Positions 1 through 7,228 of a stretch of DNA of 20,458 nt are shown here, piece after piece. The first letter of the stretch is position 1. Each line of letters opens with the position of its first letter. The notes under the pieces were generated by a model. That model saw only the letters and a program-made list of their open reading frames with translations, searched no databases and had not been told where the DNA came from. A program made the position numbers and the translations under genes. Origin of the DNA: B3-G11 sp036985855. GTDB taxonomy: Bacteria > Actinomycetota > Acidimicrobiia > Spongiisociales > UBA5794. Location of the stretch: the NCBI GenBank assembly GCA_036985855.1, contig BTQL01000040.1, forward strand, positions 1 to 20,458. Direction: 5' to 3'.

Positions 1-155
1 CCGCCAGTCCCGGCGACGAGATCACTGCCGAGGTCGAGGTCCTGGAGGTTCGCCCGGACAAGCCAATCAGCACACTCCGGACCACGATCACCAACCAGGA
101 CGGCACCATCGTGCTGGACGAAACCGCGCTCGTGTACAGCGAACCACTCGGCTGA
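1..155 (+). CDS. MaoC-like hotdog dehydratase, C-terminal fragment
   Basis: The window opens inside this gene. Read from base 3, it gives about 50 residues ending in a TGA at 153-155. The visible pattern is a beta-rich run, GDEITAEVEVLEVRPDK, then TLRTTITNQDG and a closing VLDETALVYSEPLG. This matches the last strands of the hotdog fold of MaoC-type (R)-enoyl-CoA hydratases, where 'GD.l.aeveVlevR.sks' and 'tNQdGe.V' are recurrent. The active-site Asp/His part lies upstream and outside the window, so the substrate cannot be judged. A role in acyl-CoA hydration fits the icmF, crotonase and thioesterase genes further along, but that is inference. Confidence 0.7.
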   Translation, partial: ASPGDEITAEVEVLEVRPDKPISTLRTTITNQDGTIVLDETALVYSEPLG

Positions 156-392
156 TACGGCTGTTCGAGGCGAACGCTTGCAAGCACTCGCACTAAGGTT
201 GTACGCCCAATCGATACTGACACCACCCTCATCGAAGAGGGCGACACACGGTGGTCTGAGAGCTATGTCACGGTGCTGGGGAAGATTGTCGACGGCGAAC
301 TCACTATCGCCTCCAACGTCAGCGGTTGATCACCCATGGCGGGTTCGCTTCCGGCGCCAGAAAGCGGCCGTCGAATGTCTCAGGAATTGCGC

Positions 393-423
393 TTGACCTC
401 GAGTTGACTCGAGGTCGTAGGAT
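393..423 (+). promoter_or_regulatory. MerR-type promoter/operator of the 430-1106 unit
   Basis: A -35 element TTGACC (393-398) and a -10 element TAGGAT (418-423) are separated by 19 bp. This is the over-long spacing typical of promoters activated by MerR-family proteins (merT, copA, zntA, soxS). A perfect 10-bp inverted repeat, GACCTCGAGT (395-404) and ACTCGAGGTC (407-416), flanks a 2-nt centre and fills the spacer, as a MerR operator does. The second gene of the unit encodes a MerR-family protein, so autoregulation is the obvious inference. The start codon at 430 lies 6 nt after the -10, so the transcript is probably leaderless. Confidence 0.85.
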
Positions 424-429
424 GATCCT

Positions 430-738
430 ATGACGAACATACACGACCCGATCGCCTGCTCACTCACAACGAAAGATGCCGCCGAACAACGTCTGGCGTG
501 GTTAGACCTCCAGAGGCATGCTCGCGCTGCCAAAAGGATCGAGGGTGGGGTTGCGCTGACGTTCGATCCTGAATTGGCTCGTGGTATCGAGGACCTGGCA
601 GCTCGGGAGAGGTCATGCTGCGGCTTCCTATCCATCGCGACTGTGCGTTCGCACGACGAGCTGCGTCTGGAGATCACCTCTGACAATCCGGCGGCTCGTC
701 CGATGATCGAAGCCATGGCCGGTTTGGACGATCGATGA
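430..738 (+). CDS. Small Cys-Cys protein in a MerR-controlled operon
   Basis: This encodes a 102-residue soluble protein of unknown function. It has Cys-10 near the N-terminus, a Trp-24 helix, a strand GGVALTF, and a conserved-looking helix LAARERSCCGFL with Glu-60, Cys-63 and Cys-64. It ends in a strand/helix (LRLEIT..NPAARPMIEAM). There is no signal peptide or membrane segment. A single distant Cys plus a Cys-Cys pair next to an acidic residue suggests thiol or metal binding, and the MerR-type promoter and co-transcribed MerR gene point the same way, but no function is established here. The ATG is 6 nt after the -10 hexamer with no Shine-Dalgarno. The stop overlaps the next start in ATGA. 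Confidence 0.8.
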   Translation: MTNIHDPIACSLTTKDAAEQRLAWLDLQRHARAAKRIEGGVALTFDPELARGIEDLAARERSCCGFLSIATVRSHDELRLEITSDNPAARPMIEAMAGLDDR

Positions 739-1106
739 ACGCCGCAGCTCTCCTGCCAATCGGGGAAGTCGCCGACAGTACGGGTGTCGCTGTTTCCACG
801 GTTCGCTACTACGACGAGATCGGTGTGATCACTGCAGCCGCGCGTGTGGGCGGCAAACGCCGATTCGACACGGATACTGTGGGTCGCGTCAGCTTCATCC
901 GTCGAGCCCAGGAGGCCGGTTTCTCCCTGGATGAGATTCGAGCGCTCCTCGATGACACCCAGGGCGGCTGGCGGAATCTCGTCGAGGACAAGTTGGCCGA
1001 GCTGTCAAAACGCCGGGAGCGCCTCGATGCGATGATCGTCATGCTGGGCGAAATTGCAGAATGCGGATGTGAAGTCGTGGTTTCGTGTTCTCGACCCGTT
1101 GAGTGA
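735..1106 (+). CDS. MerR-family transcriptional regulator with C-terminal cysteines
   Basis: This 123-residue protein has the MerR winged helix-turn-helix: IGEVADSTGVAVSTVRYYDEIGVI (residues 9-32) and the wing/second-helix RRFD..TVGRVSFIRRAQEAGFSLDEIRALL (42-72). A dimerisation coiled coil (80-108) follows, then a short Cys tail with Cys-110, Cys-112 and Cys-118. Cys-110 and Cys-118 are spaced C-x7-C as in CueR. Cys-112 and Cys-118 with Cys-110 equal the last three cysteines of the SoxR [2Fe-2S] signature C-x2-C-x-C-x5-C, the first being replaced by Ile-107. It is therefore probably a metal or redox sensor, but the ligand is uncertain. Translation is coupled to the upstream gene (4-bp overlap), and it probably acts on the dyad at 395-416. 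Confidence 0.9.
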   Translation: MNAAALLPIGEVADSTGVAVSTVRYYDEIGVITAAARVGGKRRFDTDTVGRVSFIRRAQEAGFSLDEIRALLDDTQGGWRNLVEDKLAELSKRRERLDAMIVMLGEIAECGCEVVVSCSRPVE

Positions 1107-1118
1107 GAGTTATCTCCC

Positions 1119-1124
1119 TATCCT
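1119..1124 (+). promoter_or_regulatory. -10 hexamer TATCCT for leaderless icmF
   Basis: TATCCT ends 6 nt before the icmF ATG at 1131. There is no Shine-Dalgarno sequence between the merR stop (1106) and the ATG. No convincing -35 is seen. This is one of the eleven starts with the same layout. Confidence 0.5.
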
Positions 1125-1130
1125 GAGTAC

Positions 1131-4100
1131 ATGACCTCAGCCCGCAGGGTTCGGCTCGTCACGGCTACGTCGCTCTTCGACGGGCATGACGCCGCGATCA
1201 ACATCATGCGGAGGATCCTGCAGGCTTCCGGCGCCGAGGTGGTCCACCTCGGGCACGACCGCTCTGCGGCCGAGATCGCTGAGGCCGCTATCGAGGAGGA
1301 CGCCCACGCCGTTGCGGTCACCTCGTACCAGGGCGGCCACATGGAGTTCTTCCGATACCTTCGCCAACTCCTCGACGATGCGGGAGGTCACGACATCCGC
1401 ATCTTCGGAGGTGGGGGAGGAACGATCCTTCCCGAAGAAGGCGACGAGCTGAACGCCGACGGTGTCGCACGTATCTACTCACCGGACGACGGCAGGAAAC
1501 TCGGTCTCCAGGGGATGATCGATCACCTCATGTCGGCCGCCTATCACGAACAACCACCTCTTACCGACATGGTCGAAAAGATAGGCGCAGGGGACCATCG
1601 TGCGATCGCAAGGGCGATCACGATCGCCGAGAATGACGGTGAGGACCGCTCGGCGCTGCTCGAAGCCATCAACGAGATGGTCACGGACATCCAGGTGCCC
1701 GTCGTCGGCTTCACCGGCACGGGAGGTTCTGGTAAGTCTTCGATTCTCGACGAGCTCGTGCTGCGATTCCGCCGTGACTTTCCCGATCGTAAGATCGCGG
1801 TCATCTCGGTCGATCCGACCAAGCGCCGTTCTGGTGGCGCTCTGCTCGGAGACCGAATCCGGATGAACTCGGTCGAGGGCGATTCCGTGTATATGCGTTC
1901 CCTCGCAACACGACAGGCGAATCTGTCGATGTCCCCACACGTCGCCTCCGCTGTTGACATCGTCAAGGCTGCAGGCTTCGACCTTGTTCTCCTCGAGACC
2001 TCAGGTATCGGGCAGTCCGATACCGAGATCGTTGATGCCTCGGACGTAGCCGTATACGTGATGACTCCTGAATACGGCGCCGCTACCCAACTCGAGAAGA
2101 TCGACATGCTGGATTTCGCCGATGTGATCGCCGTCAACAAGTCGGACCGCCGTGGCGCGCTCGACGCTCTCAGAGACGTCCGGAAACAAGTACGGCGCAA
2201 CCGAGAGGCATTCGAGATGGCCGACGAAGATCTCCCCGTGGTGGCTACGGTCGCCTCGCGCTTCAACGATGACGGCACGCAGCGCCTCTACGAGTGGATC
2301 ATGGGCGTCCTCCAGGACCGCTTCCCTGATGCCCTTGGCACCGTTCACCACCACGATGGACGCACCGGTGGCGACCCGATCATCCCCACCAGCCGGGTCC
2401 GTTACCTCTCGGAGATCGCCGAGGCGATCCGCGCATACGACGAGACGGCCGAAGAGGCCGCCGCCACAGCAGGGGACCTTCAATCTGTCATCCGTGTCAG
2501 CGCGCTGGTCCCTGATGCGACGCTCGCCGATCTTGCGCAACGACTGCGAGCGGATGTTCCCGAAAGCCTGCTCGCGTCCCTCGAGACATGGGATGCCGAG
2601 GTCGATGTGCACGGCGGCGGCGACGTCACCTACGAGGTCAGGGGTAGGGAGATCGTCATCGACAACGAGGTCGAGACGATGTCGGGTACGACCTTCCCGA
2701 AGGTCATCCATGCCCGGTTCGAGGGATGGTCTGATCGTGTTCGCTGGCTCTCCCAGGAGAATCTGCCGGGACGTTTCCCCTACACCGCAGGCGTGTTCCC
2801 CTTCAAACGCGAGCAGGAGGACCCCACGAGAATGTTCGCGGGGGAGGGCAGTCCTGAGCAGACGAACCACCGCTTTCACCTGCTCGCATCCGGCATGCTG
2901 GCAGTGCGCCTCTCCACTGCCTTTGACTCCGTCACGCTGTACGGGCAGGATCCCGACCGCCGTCCAGACATCTACGGCAAGGTCGGGAACTCTGGCGTCT
3001 CTGTCGCAACACTCGACGACGCCAAGAAACTCTATTCAGGGTTCGACCTCTCCGACCCGACCACGTCTGTATCGATGACGATCAACGGCCCCGCGCCGAT
3101 GATGCTTGCTTTCTTCTTCAATACCGCCATCGACCAGGCCTGTGAGAAGTACATCCACGAGAACGACCTACTGCGATCCGTCGAAGCTGAGATCGAGCGC
3201 CGTTTTTCGCAAGCAGGTGCGGAACGACCGATGTATCACGGTGATCTTCCGCCGGGTCACGATGGCTCCGGCCTTCTCCTCCTCGGGGTCACGGGGCAAG
3301 ATGTGCTGCCGAACGACGTGTACAGCCGCATCAGGGGGGAGACTCTCATGACGGTCCGCGGCACGATCCAGGCAGACATCCTCAAAGAGGATCAGGCGCA
3401 GAACACCTGTATCTTCTCAACCGAGTTCGCCCTCTCGATGCAGGGTGACATCCAGCAGTACTTCATCGAAAAGGGCATCGACAACTTCTACTCGGTGTCC
3501 GTGTCCGGTTACCACATGGCCGAAGCCGGTGCGAACCCCATCAGTCAGCTTGCGTTCACCCTCGCGAACGGCTTTACGTTCGTCGAGTACTTCCGCTCAC
3601 GCGGTATGGACATCGATGAATTCGCACCGTCCCTCAGCTTCTTCTTCTCGAACGGTGTCGACCCCGAGTACGCAGTGATCGGCCGCGTCGCCCGCCGCAT
3701 CTGGGCCAAGGCGATGCGAGAGTTGTACGGTGCGAGCGAGCGGTGCCAGAAGCTGAAGTACCACATCCAGACCTCCGGCCGATCCCTCCATGCACAGGAG
3801 ATCGAGTTCAACGACATTCGCACGACGCTCCAAGCGCTGTACGCGATCTACGACAACGCGAACAGTCTTCACACCAACGCGTACGACGAGGCGATCACCA
3901 CACCAACCGAAGGATCCGTCCGTCGAGCTCTTGCAATCCAGCTCATCATCAACAAGGAGCTCGGTCTGGCCCGCAACGAGAACCCACTGCAGGGATCGTT
4001 CATCATCGAGGAGCTGACCGACCTCGTGGAGGAGGCCGTCCTCGCCGAATTCGACCGCCTCACGGACCGAGGAGGCGTGCTCGGCGCCATGGAGACGATG

Positions 4101-4457
4101 TATCAGCGCTCCAAGATCCAGGAGGAGTCTCTCAAGTACGAGCAGATGAAGGATTCGGGTGCTCTCGCCATCGTTGGAGTGAACACATTCCTGTCGGCGG
4201 AGGGTTCACCCTTCATGCGACCGACCGAGGTGATCCGTTCAACCGACGACGACAAGTCGCGACTCATCGGCGATCTCGAAGCACTGCATGCACGGTCTGC
4301 CATCGAAGCGGAGGGGGCTCTCGACGAGCTCCAGCGCGTTGCTCTGGCAGGCGAGAACGTGTTCGCTGCACTCGTCGAGACCTCCAAGGTCTGCTCCCTC
4401 GGACAGATGTCGAGGGCGTTGCACCAGGTCGGTGGCCGGTACCGCAGGAACATGTAG
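1131..4457 (+). CDS. icmF: Fused isobutyryl-CoA mutase IcmF
   Basis: This 1108-residue adenosylcobalamin enzyme interconverts isobutyryl-CoA and n-butyryl-CoA and carries its own G-protein chaperone. Domain order is a B12-binding Rossmann domain (about 5-135, with FDGHDAAIN and the GGGGT loop), a MeaB-like GTPase (P-loop GFTGTGGSGKSS near 192-203, NKSD near 335), a linker, and the mutase TIM barrel (about 550-1080). Phe-598, in STAFDSVTLYG, and Gln-757, in ILKEDQAQNTCIF, sit where isobutyryl-CoA mutases carry Phe and Gln, whereas methylmalonyl-CoA mutases have Tyr and Arg. Length and domain order match known IcmF (about 1090). The last 22 codons and stop lie in the 123-bp tandem repeat, but the reading frame is intact. 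Likely role: branched or short acyl-CoA (valine/butyrate) metabolism. Confidence 0.95.
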   Translation: MTSARRVRLVTATSLFDGHDAAINIMRRILQASGAEVVHLGHDRSAAEIAEAAIEEDAHAVAVTSYQGGHMEFFRYLRQLLDDAGGHDIRIFGGGGGTILPEEGDELNADGVARIYSPDDGRKLGLQGMIDHLMSAAYHEQPPLTDMVEKIGAGDHRAIARAITIAENDGEDRSALLEAINEMVTDIQVPVVGFTGTGGSGKSSILDELVLRFRRDFPDRKIAVISVDPTKRRSGGALLGDRIRMNSVEGDSVYMRSLATRQANLSMSPHVASAVDIVKAAGFDLVLLETSGIGQSDTEIVDASDVAVYVMTPEYGAATQLEKIDMLDFADVIAVNKSDRRGALDALRDVRKQVRRNREAFEMADEDLPVVATVASRFNDDGTQRLYEWIMGVLQDRFPDALGTVHHHDGRTGGDPIIPTSRVRYLSEIAEAIRAYDETAEEAAATAGDLQSVIRVSALVPDATLADLAQRLRADVPESLLASLETWDAEVDVHGGGDVTYEVRGREIVIDNEVETMSGTTFPKVIHARFEGWSDRVRWLSQENLPGRFPYTAGVFPFKREQEDPTRMFAGEGSPEQTNHRFHLLASGMLAVRLSTAFDSVTLYGQDPDRRPDIYGKVGNSGVSVATLDDAKKLYSGFDLSDPTTSVSMTINGPAPMMLAFFFNTAIDQACEKYIHENDLLRSVEAEIERRFSQAGAERPMYHGDLPPGHDGSGLLLLGVTGQDVLPNDVYSRIRGETLMTVRGTIQADILKEDQAQNTCIFSTEFALSMQGDIQQYFIEKGIDNFYSVSVSGYHMAEAGANPISQLAFTLANGFTFVEYFRSRGMDIDEFAPSLSFFFSNGVDPEYAVIGRVARRIWAKAMRELYGASERCQKLKYHIQTSGRSLHAQEIEFNDIRTTLQALYAIYDNANSLHTNAYDEAITTPTEGSVRRALAIQLIINKELGLARNENPLQGSFIIEELTDLVEEAVLAEFDRLTDRGGVLGAMETMYQRSKIQEESLKYEQMKDSGALAIVGVNTFLSAEGSPFMRPTEVIRSTDDDKSRLIGDLEALHARSAIEAEGALDELQRVALAGENVFAALVETSKVCSLGQMSRALHQVGGRYRRNM

Positions 4458-4511
4458 GACGAAGCGGCCTGGACCGATAGTCCGCTGCCGCTACCTCACG
4501 ACGAGCCCGTC
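4389..4511. repeat. Tandem duplication, copy 1 (123 bp)
   Basis: This is the first of two adjacent 123-bp copies. It holds the last codons of icmF (from Val-Cys-Ser-Leu-Gly to the stop at 4457), the intergenic bases and, on the minus strand, a non-functional second copy of the last six codons and stop of the DUF2277 gene. It differs from copy 2 at two positions that I can see: GGA versus GGG in a Gly codon, and CGGCCTGG versus CGGCTTGG. Confidence 0.95.
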
Positions 4512-4634
4512 GTCTGCTCCCTCGGGCAGATGTCGAGGGCGTTGCACCAGGTCGGTGGCCGGTACCGCAGGAACATGTAGGACGAAGCGGCTTGGACCGA
4601 TAGTCCGCTGCCGCTACCTCACGACGAGCCCGTC
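4512..4634. repeat. Tandem duplication, copy 2 (123 bp)
   Basis: This is the second copy, directly abutting the first. It contains a relic of the icmF C-terminus (ending in RRNM-stop) with no start of its own, and the true 3' end of the minus-strand DUF2277 gene (Asp-61 to stop). A GTC trinucleotide occurs at both copy ends, consistent with slippage or unequal exchange at a short homology. Confidence 0.95.
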
Positions 4635-4814
4635 CATCAGTCGTTTCGTTGCTCCGGCGATCTCGGCGACTGCCCTGTCGAAGACCTCTCGATTGTGTGC
4701 GGCCGGTTTCGAGAACCCGGAGACCTTGCGGACGTATTGACGGGCTGCTTCGGTCATGGCGTCGTGGTCTTGAACGACTGTGCCATCGCGGAGCCGATGA
4801 ATGGATCTACACAT
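4614..4814 (-). CDS. DUF2277 family protein
   Basis: This 66-residue protein has the family pattern: MCRSIHRL at the start, then AARQYVRKVSGFSKPAAHNREVF and a helix DRAVAEIAGATKRLMDGL. DUF2277 proteins are small soluble bacterial proteins without a known function. Homologues I recall run to roughly 80-90 residues, with a charged tail after the 'LLdgL' helix, so this copy ends early. Its last six codons (DGLVVR) and stop fall in copy 2 of the 123-bp repeat, so the duplication may mark where the tail was lost. A TAGGCT hexamer 6 nt before the ATG suggests a leaderless start separate from the membrane-protein gene upstream. Convergent with icmF. Confidence 0.85.
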   Translation of the reverse strand: MCRSIHRLRDGTVVQDHDAMTEAARQYVRKVSGFSKPAAHNREVFDRAVAEIAGATKRLMDGLVVR

Positions 4815-4820
4815 GTGGCG

Positions 4821-4826
4821 AGCCTA
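4821..4826 (-). promoter_or_regulatory. -10 hexamer TAGGCT for leaderless DUF2277 gene
   Basis: Read on the minus strand, TAGGCT is followed by 6 nt and then the ATG at 4814. No Shine-Dalgarno is present. A short dyad GGACC/GGTCC lies just upstream, but is too short to call an operator. Confidence 0.5.
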
Positions 4827-4889
4827 TCGGACCGAACTGGGTCCAGGGGACGTGATTCCACGGTGGTCGAGGAGCGATCCTTTCGCAGG

Positions 4890-5177
4890 TCAGCTTCGTG
4901 TCTCGTTCGTTGTTGGATGAGGGGTCGGGGCACCAGGGTTCGGTTTGTCGCCGGATTCGTCCTGATCCGCTCGTATCGACTCGGAGGTCAGCTCTGCGAT
5001 CATGTGCTCGATACTCGGTTGGTAGATCTCGTCGAGTGATTTCGGTATCCCACTTCCGGTCGGTCGCGGATTGTGTTTGTTGAAAACCCAGTTCCTCTTC
5101 GCTGCCCAGCGCGAATTGGCGACGAACCCCAGAACGAGGACGATCGCCAGAACGCCGAGCATGATGAATCCGATCAC
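4890..5177 (-). CDS. Small single-pass membrane protein, unknown function
   Basis: This gives a 95-residue protein from a GTG at 5177. It has one N-terminal transmembrane helix (IGFIMLGVLAIVLVLGFVAN, about residues 2-21), a basic cytosolic stretch SRWAAKRNWVFNKHNPRP (positive-inside), a soluble segment SLDEIYQPSIEHMIAEL, and a Pro/Asp-rich tail. An ATG at 5222 in the same frame would add 15 residues. I prefer 5177 because TACCCT lies 7 nt before it, the pattern seen at other starts here, and neither position has a Shine-Dalgarno. I do not recognise a family. It follows the Rieske-ThDP gene on the same strand (gap 92 bases from 5177), so shared transcription is possible but unproven. Confidence 0.6.
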   Translation of the reverse strand: MIGFIMLGVLAIVLVLGFVANSRWAAKRNWVFNKHNPRPTGSGIPKSLDEIYQPSIEHMIAELTSESIRADQDESGDKPNPGAPTPHPTTNETRS

Positions 5178-5184
5178 ATCATGG

Positions 5185-5190
5185 AGGGTA
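5185..5190 (-). promoter_or_regulatory. -10 hexamer TACCCT upstream of the small membrane protein
   Basis: On the minus strand TACCCT is followed by 7 nt and then the GTG at 5177. It supports the shorter start, although no -35 is evident. Confidence 0.35.
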
Positions 5191-5269
5191 ATACGGGTCC
5201 GAGATCCCGCCCGACATCCCATGTGATGTTCTGTCGAGGAGCTCGGAGCCTGGTCTGAAGATCGTCGTC

Positions 5270-7201
5270 TCAGTACTGGAGCCTCGAGCTTCGGATCTCC
5301 AGCAGACCCGGTCCGTCGTGGGCGAACAGGTCGGCCATACCTTCGGCGAGTTCGTCCGGCGTTGTCACGCGTCTGCCGAAGAGGTCGAGCGATTCGGCCA
5401 TTCCGGCGAACGATGGATTCTTGAGCGACGTAGCCCAGATATGGGTATTGGCGAGCTGTTGTTCTGCGGAGATCTTCCCGAGCTCATCGTTGCTGAGCAG
5501 TACGACCTTGATATTGAGCCCGTACTTCGCAACGGTGGCGAGCTCCATTGCGTACTGTCCGAATCCTCCGTCACCCGCGATGGCAACGATGGTGAGGTGC
5601 GGGTACGCTGCTGCTGCTCCGATGGCGGCTGGTAATGCATAGCCGATCGAACCGAGCCACCCGCTCATCACAACCCTCTGTCCGTCCGCTTCGAAGTACC
5701 GACCGAATGAGTACGTCGTGTTGCCAACGTCGAGAGCGACGACCGCGTGGCGAGGGATCTGTGTACCCAATACGTGGAAGACGGCAGCACTCGTGAGTCG
5801 GCCATCTGCGTCGATCTCGCGTCTTGACCGTTTCCTCGAACGCCACCAATCCCAACGATCCGCAAGCCATTCCCGAAGTTCCGGTCTGTCGACCTCATCA
5901 CATGACTCTGCCAACGCGCCTACGGCCTCGGTGGTGTCGGCAAGAGCGAAGACAGCGACGTTGGACGTGTTGCGACGCGACGCCAGCGGGTCGGTATCGA
6001 TACGTACCACAGTGCGCTTGTCCGAGATCCCTGTGTGCGGGGCCATCCCCCCACCGAACACGACAATGAGATCAGATCGCGTCTGCATCGCGGCCGACAC
6101 CGGCGTGCCGGAACGGCCGAGCACGCCGGTAGCGAGGGGGTGCTTCTCGGGGACACAGCCCTTTGCGGGAAACGTCGTCGCAACGGCTGCATCGACCTTT
6201 TCTGCAAGCGCGAGGATCGAGCCGGATGCCCCGGTACCGCCTCTACCGATGACGAACAACGGATTCTCGGCTTGGCCGATGAGCTCGACGATGCGGTCTC
6301 TATCCGATGCGGTGAGCGGAAGGCGATTGGCCACGGGCGTTGGACCGTTCGGTGGATCAGGAACTGCCGGAAGCACCTGCACATCGTCCGGCAGTACGAG
6401 ATGTGCGACATCTCGCTGTGATACGGCGTACGTGAGCATGTTGCTCGCAACGTCGGGTCCGTCGCTCGCAGAAAGGCGCTTCGACCATCCGGACGCAGGG
6501 CCGAGTGCCTCGGTGAGCGGTACTTCCTGGAACGCTCTCGTCCCGAGCAGGGGTGTCGGGATCTGGCCGGTGATCGCCAGAAGGGGCGCATCTGAGATCT
6601 TTGCGTCCCACATTCCGGTGTAAAGGTTCGTCGCACCTGGTCCCGCGATGGCGAAACACACGGCTGGACGCCCGGTGAGTTTGCCGTATGCAGATGCCGC
6701 GAACGCGGCCGCTCCTTCGTGTCGAATTCCTATGTACCGGATATCACCTGCGATCTCAGCACCACGCAGTGCATCGGCGAAGCCGAGGTTGGAGTGTCCA
6801 ACCATTCCGAATACCGTATCGACACCACCCTCGACGAGGCGACCGACGATCTGTTGCATGAGGGTCTCGGCGTGTTCTCCCGGCTCTCGCACCCCGATAT
6901 ACACACCGTCGGATCGCACCTCGACTCCGAAGGAGTCGACCTTGTCATCGAACGGACCGGGAGTCTCGCCTGTGACAGGGTCGTACTCCCAGCCATGCCA
7001 CGGGCAGAGCAGCCAACAGTCCTCGAGCAGGCCTTCTCCGAGCGGTCCTCCCTGGTGCGGACATCGGTTTGCAATGGCGCCCCATGTCTCCCCAGTCCGC
7101 GACAGCGCGACCGCGTGATGACCAGCCTGGACGAGGGTGACCTCGCCAATGTCGATCATGTCTGGCCCTCCGACCCGAAACCATGTCAATTCGTCCGTCA
7201 C
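5270..7201 (-). CDS. Rieske [2Fe-2S]-thiamine diphosphate enzyme fusion
   Basis: This is a 643-residue fusion. Residues 1-105 form a Rieske domain with both cluster motifs: Cys-47-x-His-49 (CPHQGGPLGEG) and Cys-66-x2-His-69 (CPWHGWEYD). Residues about 110-640 are a three-domain ThDP enzyme of the pyruvate oxidase/acetolactate synthase type. They include the activating Glu-162 (RHEGAAAFAASAYGKLTG), AGPGATNLYTG, a central Rossmann-like domain, and the ThDP/metal motif Gly-543-Asp-Gly to Asn-571. Most enzymes of this family lack a Rieske domain; here it could pass electrons to or from the ThDP-bound intermediate or FAD. Substrate is unknown. The start is GTG with AGGGAG 5 nt upstream (7207-7212), 27 bases after the lipoprotein gene, so they are probably co-transcribed. 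Confidence 0.9.
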   Translation of the reverse strand: MTDELTWFRVGGPDMIDIGEVTLVQAGHHAVALSRTGETWGAIANRCPHQGGPLGEGLLEDCWLLCPWHGWEYDPVTGETPGPFDDKVDSFGVEVRSDGVYIGVREPGEHAETLMQQIVGRLVEGGVDTVFGMVGHSNLGFADALRGAEIAGDIRYIGIRHEGAAAFAASAYGKLTGRPAVCFAIAGPGATNLYTGMWDAKISDAPLLAITGQIPTPLLGTRAFQEVPLTEALGPASGWSKRLSASDGPDVASNMLTYAVSQRDVAHLVLPDDVQVLPAVPDPPNGPTPVANRLPLTASDRDRIVELIGQAENPLFVIGRGGTGASGSILALAEKVDAAVATTFPAKGCVPEKHPLATGVLGRSGTPVSAAMQTRSDLIVVFGGGMAPHTGISDKRTVVRIDTDPLASRRNTSNVAVFALADTTEAVGALAESCDEVDRPELREWLADRWDWWRSRKRSRREIDADGRLTSAAVFHVLGTQIPRHAVVALDVGNTTYSFGRYFEADGQRVVMSGWLGSIGYALPAAIGAAAAYPHLTIVAIAGDGGFGQYAMELATVAKYGLNIKVVLLSNDELGKISAEQQLANTHIWATSLKNPSFAGMAESLDLFGRRVTTPDELAEGMADLFAHDGPGLLEIRSSRLQY

Positions 7202-7206
7202 GCGTG

Positions 7207-7212
7207 CTCCCT
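7207..7212 (-). promoter_or_regulatory. Shine-Dalgarno AGGGAG fixing the GTG start at 7201
   Basis: On the minus strand AGGGAG sits 5 nt before the GTG. It decides the start and contrasts with the leaderless starts nearby, as expected for an internal operon gene. Confidence 0.7.
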
Positions 7213-7228
7213 GTGGTCTGTCACCGGT

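Noticed and set aside
178..396. 72-residue plus-strand open frame between the MaoC fragment and the MerR unit
   Set aside because: Low-complexity Ser/Arg/Ala composition, no ribosome-binding or -10 signal, and no recognisable motif. The stretch 156-392 appears to be empty.
4288..4740. 150-residue frame with an internal repeat (GRCRGRCTRSVAGTAGT) across the end of icmF
   Set aside because: The repeat is only the 123-bp DNA duplication read out of frame; it overlaps icmF and the DUF2277 gene and has no start signal.
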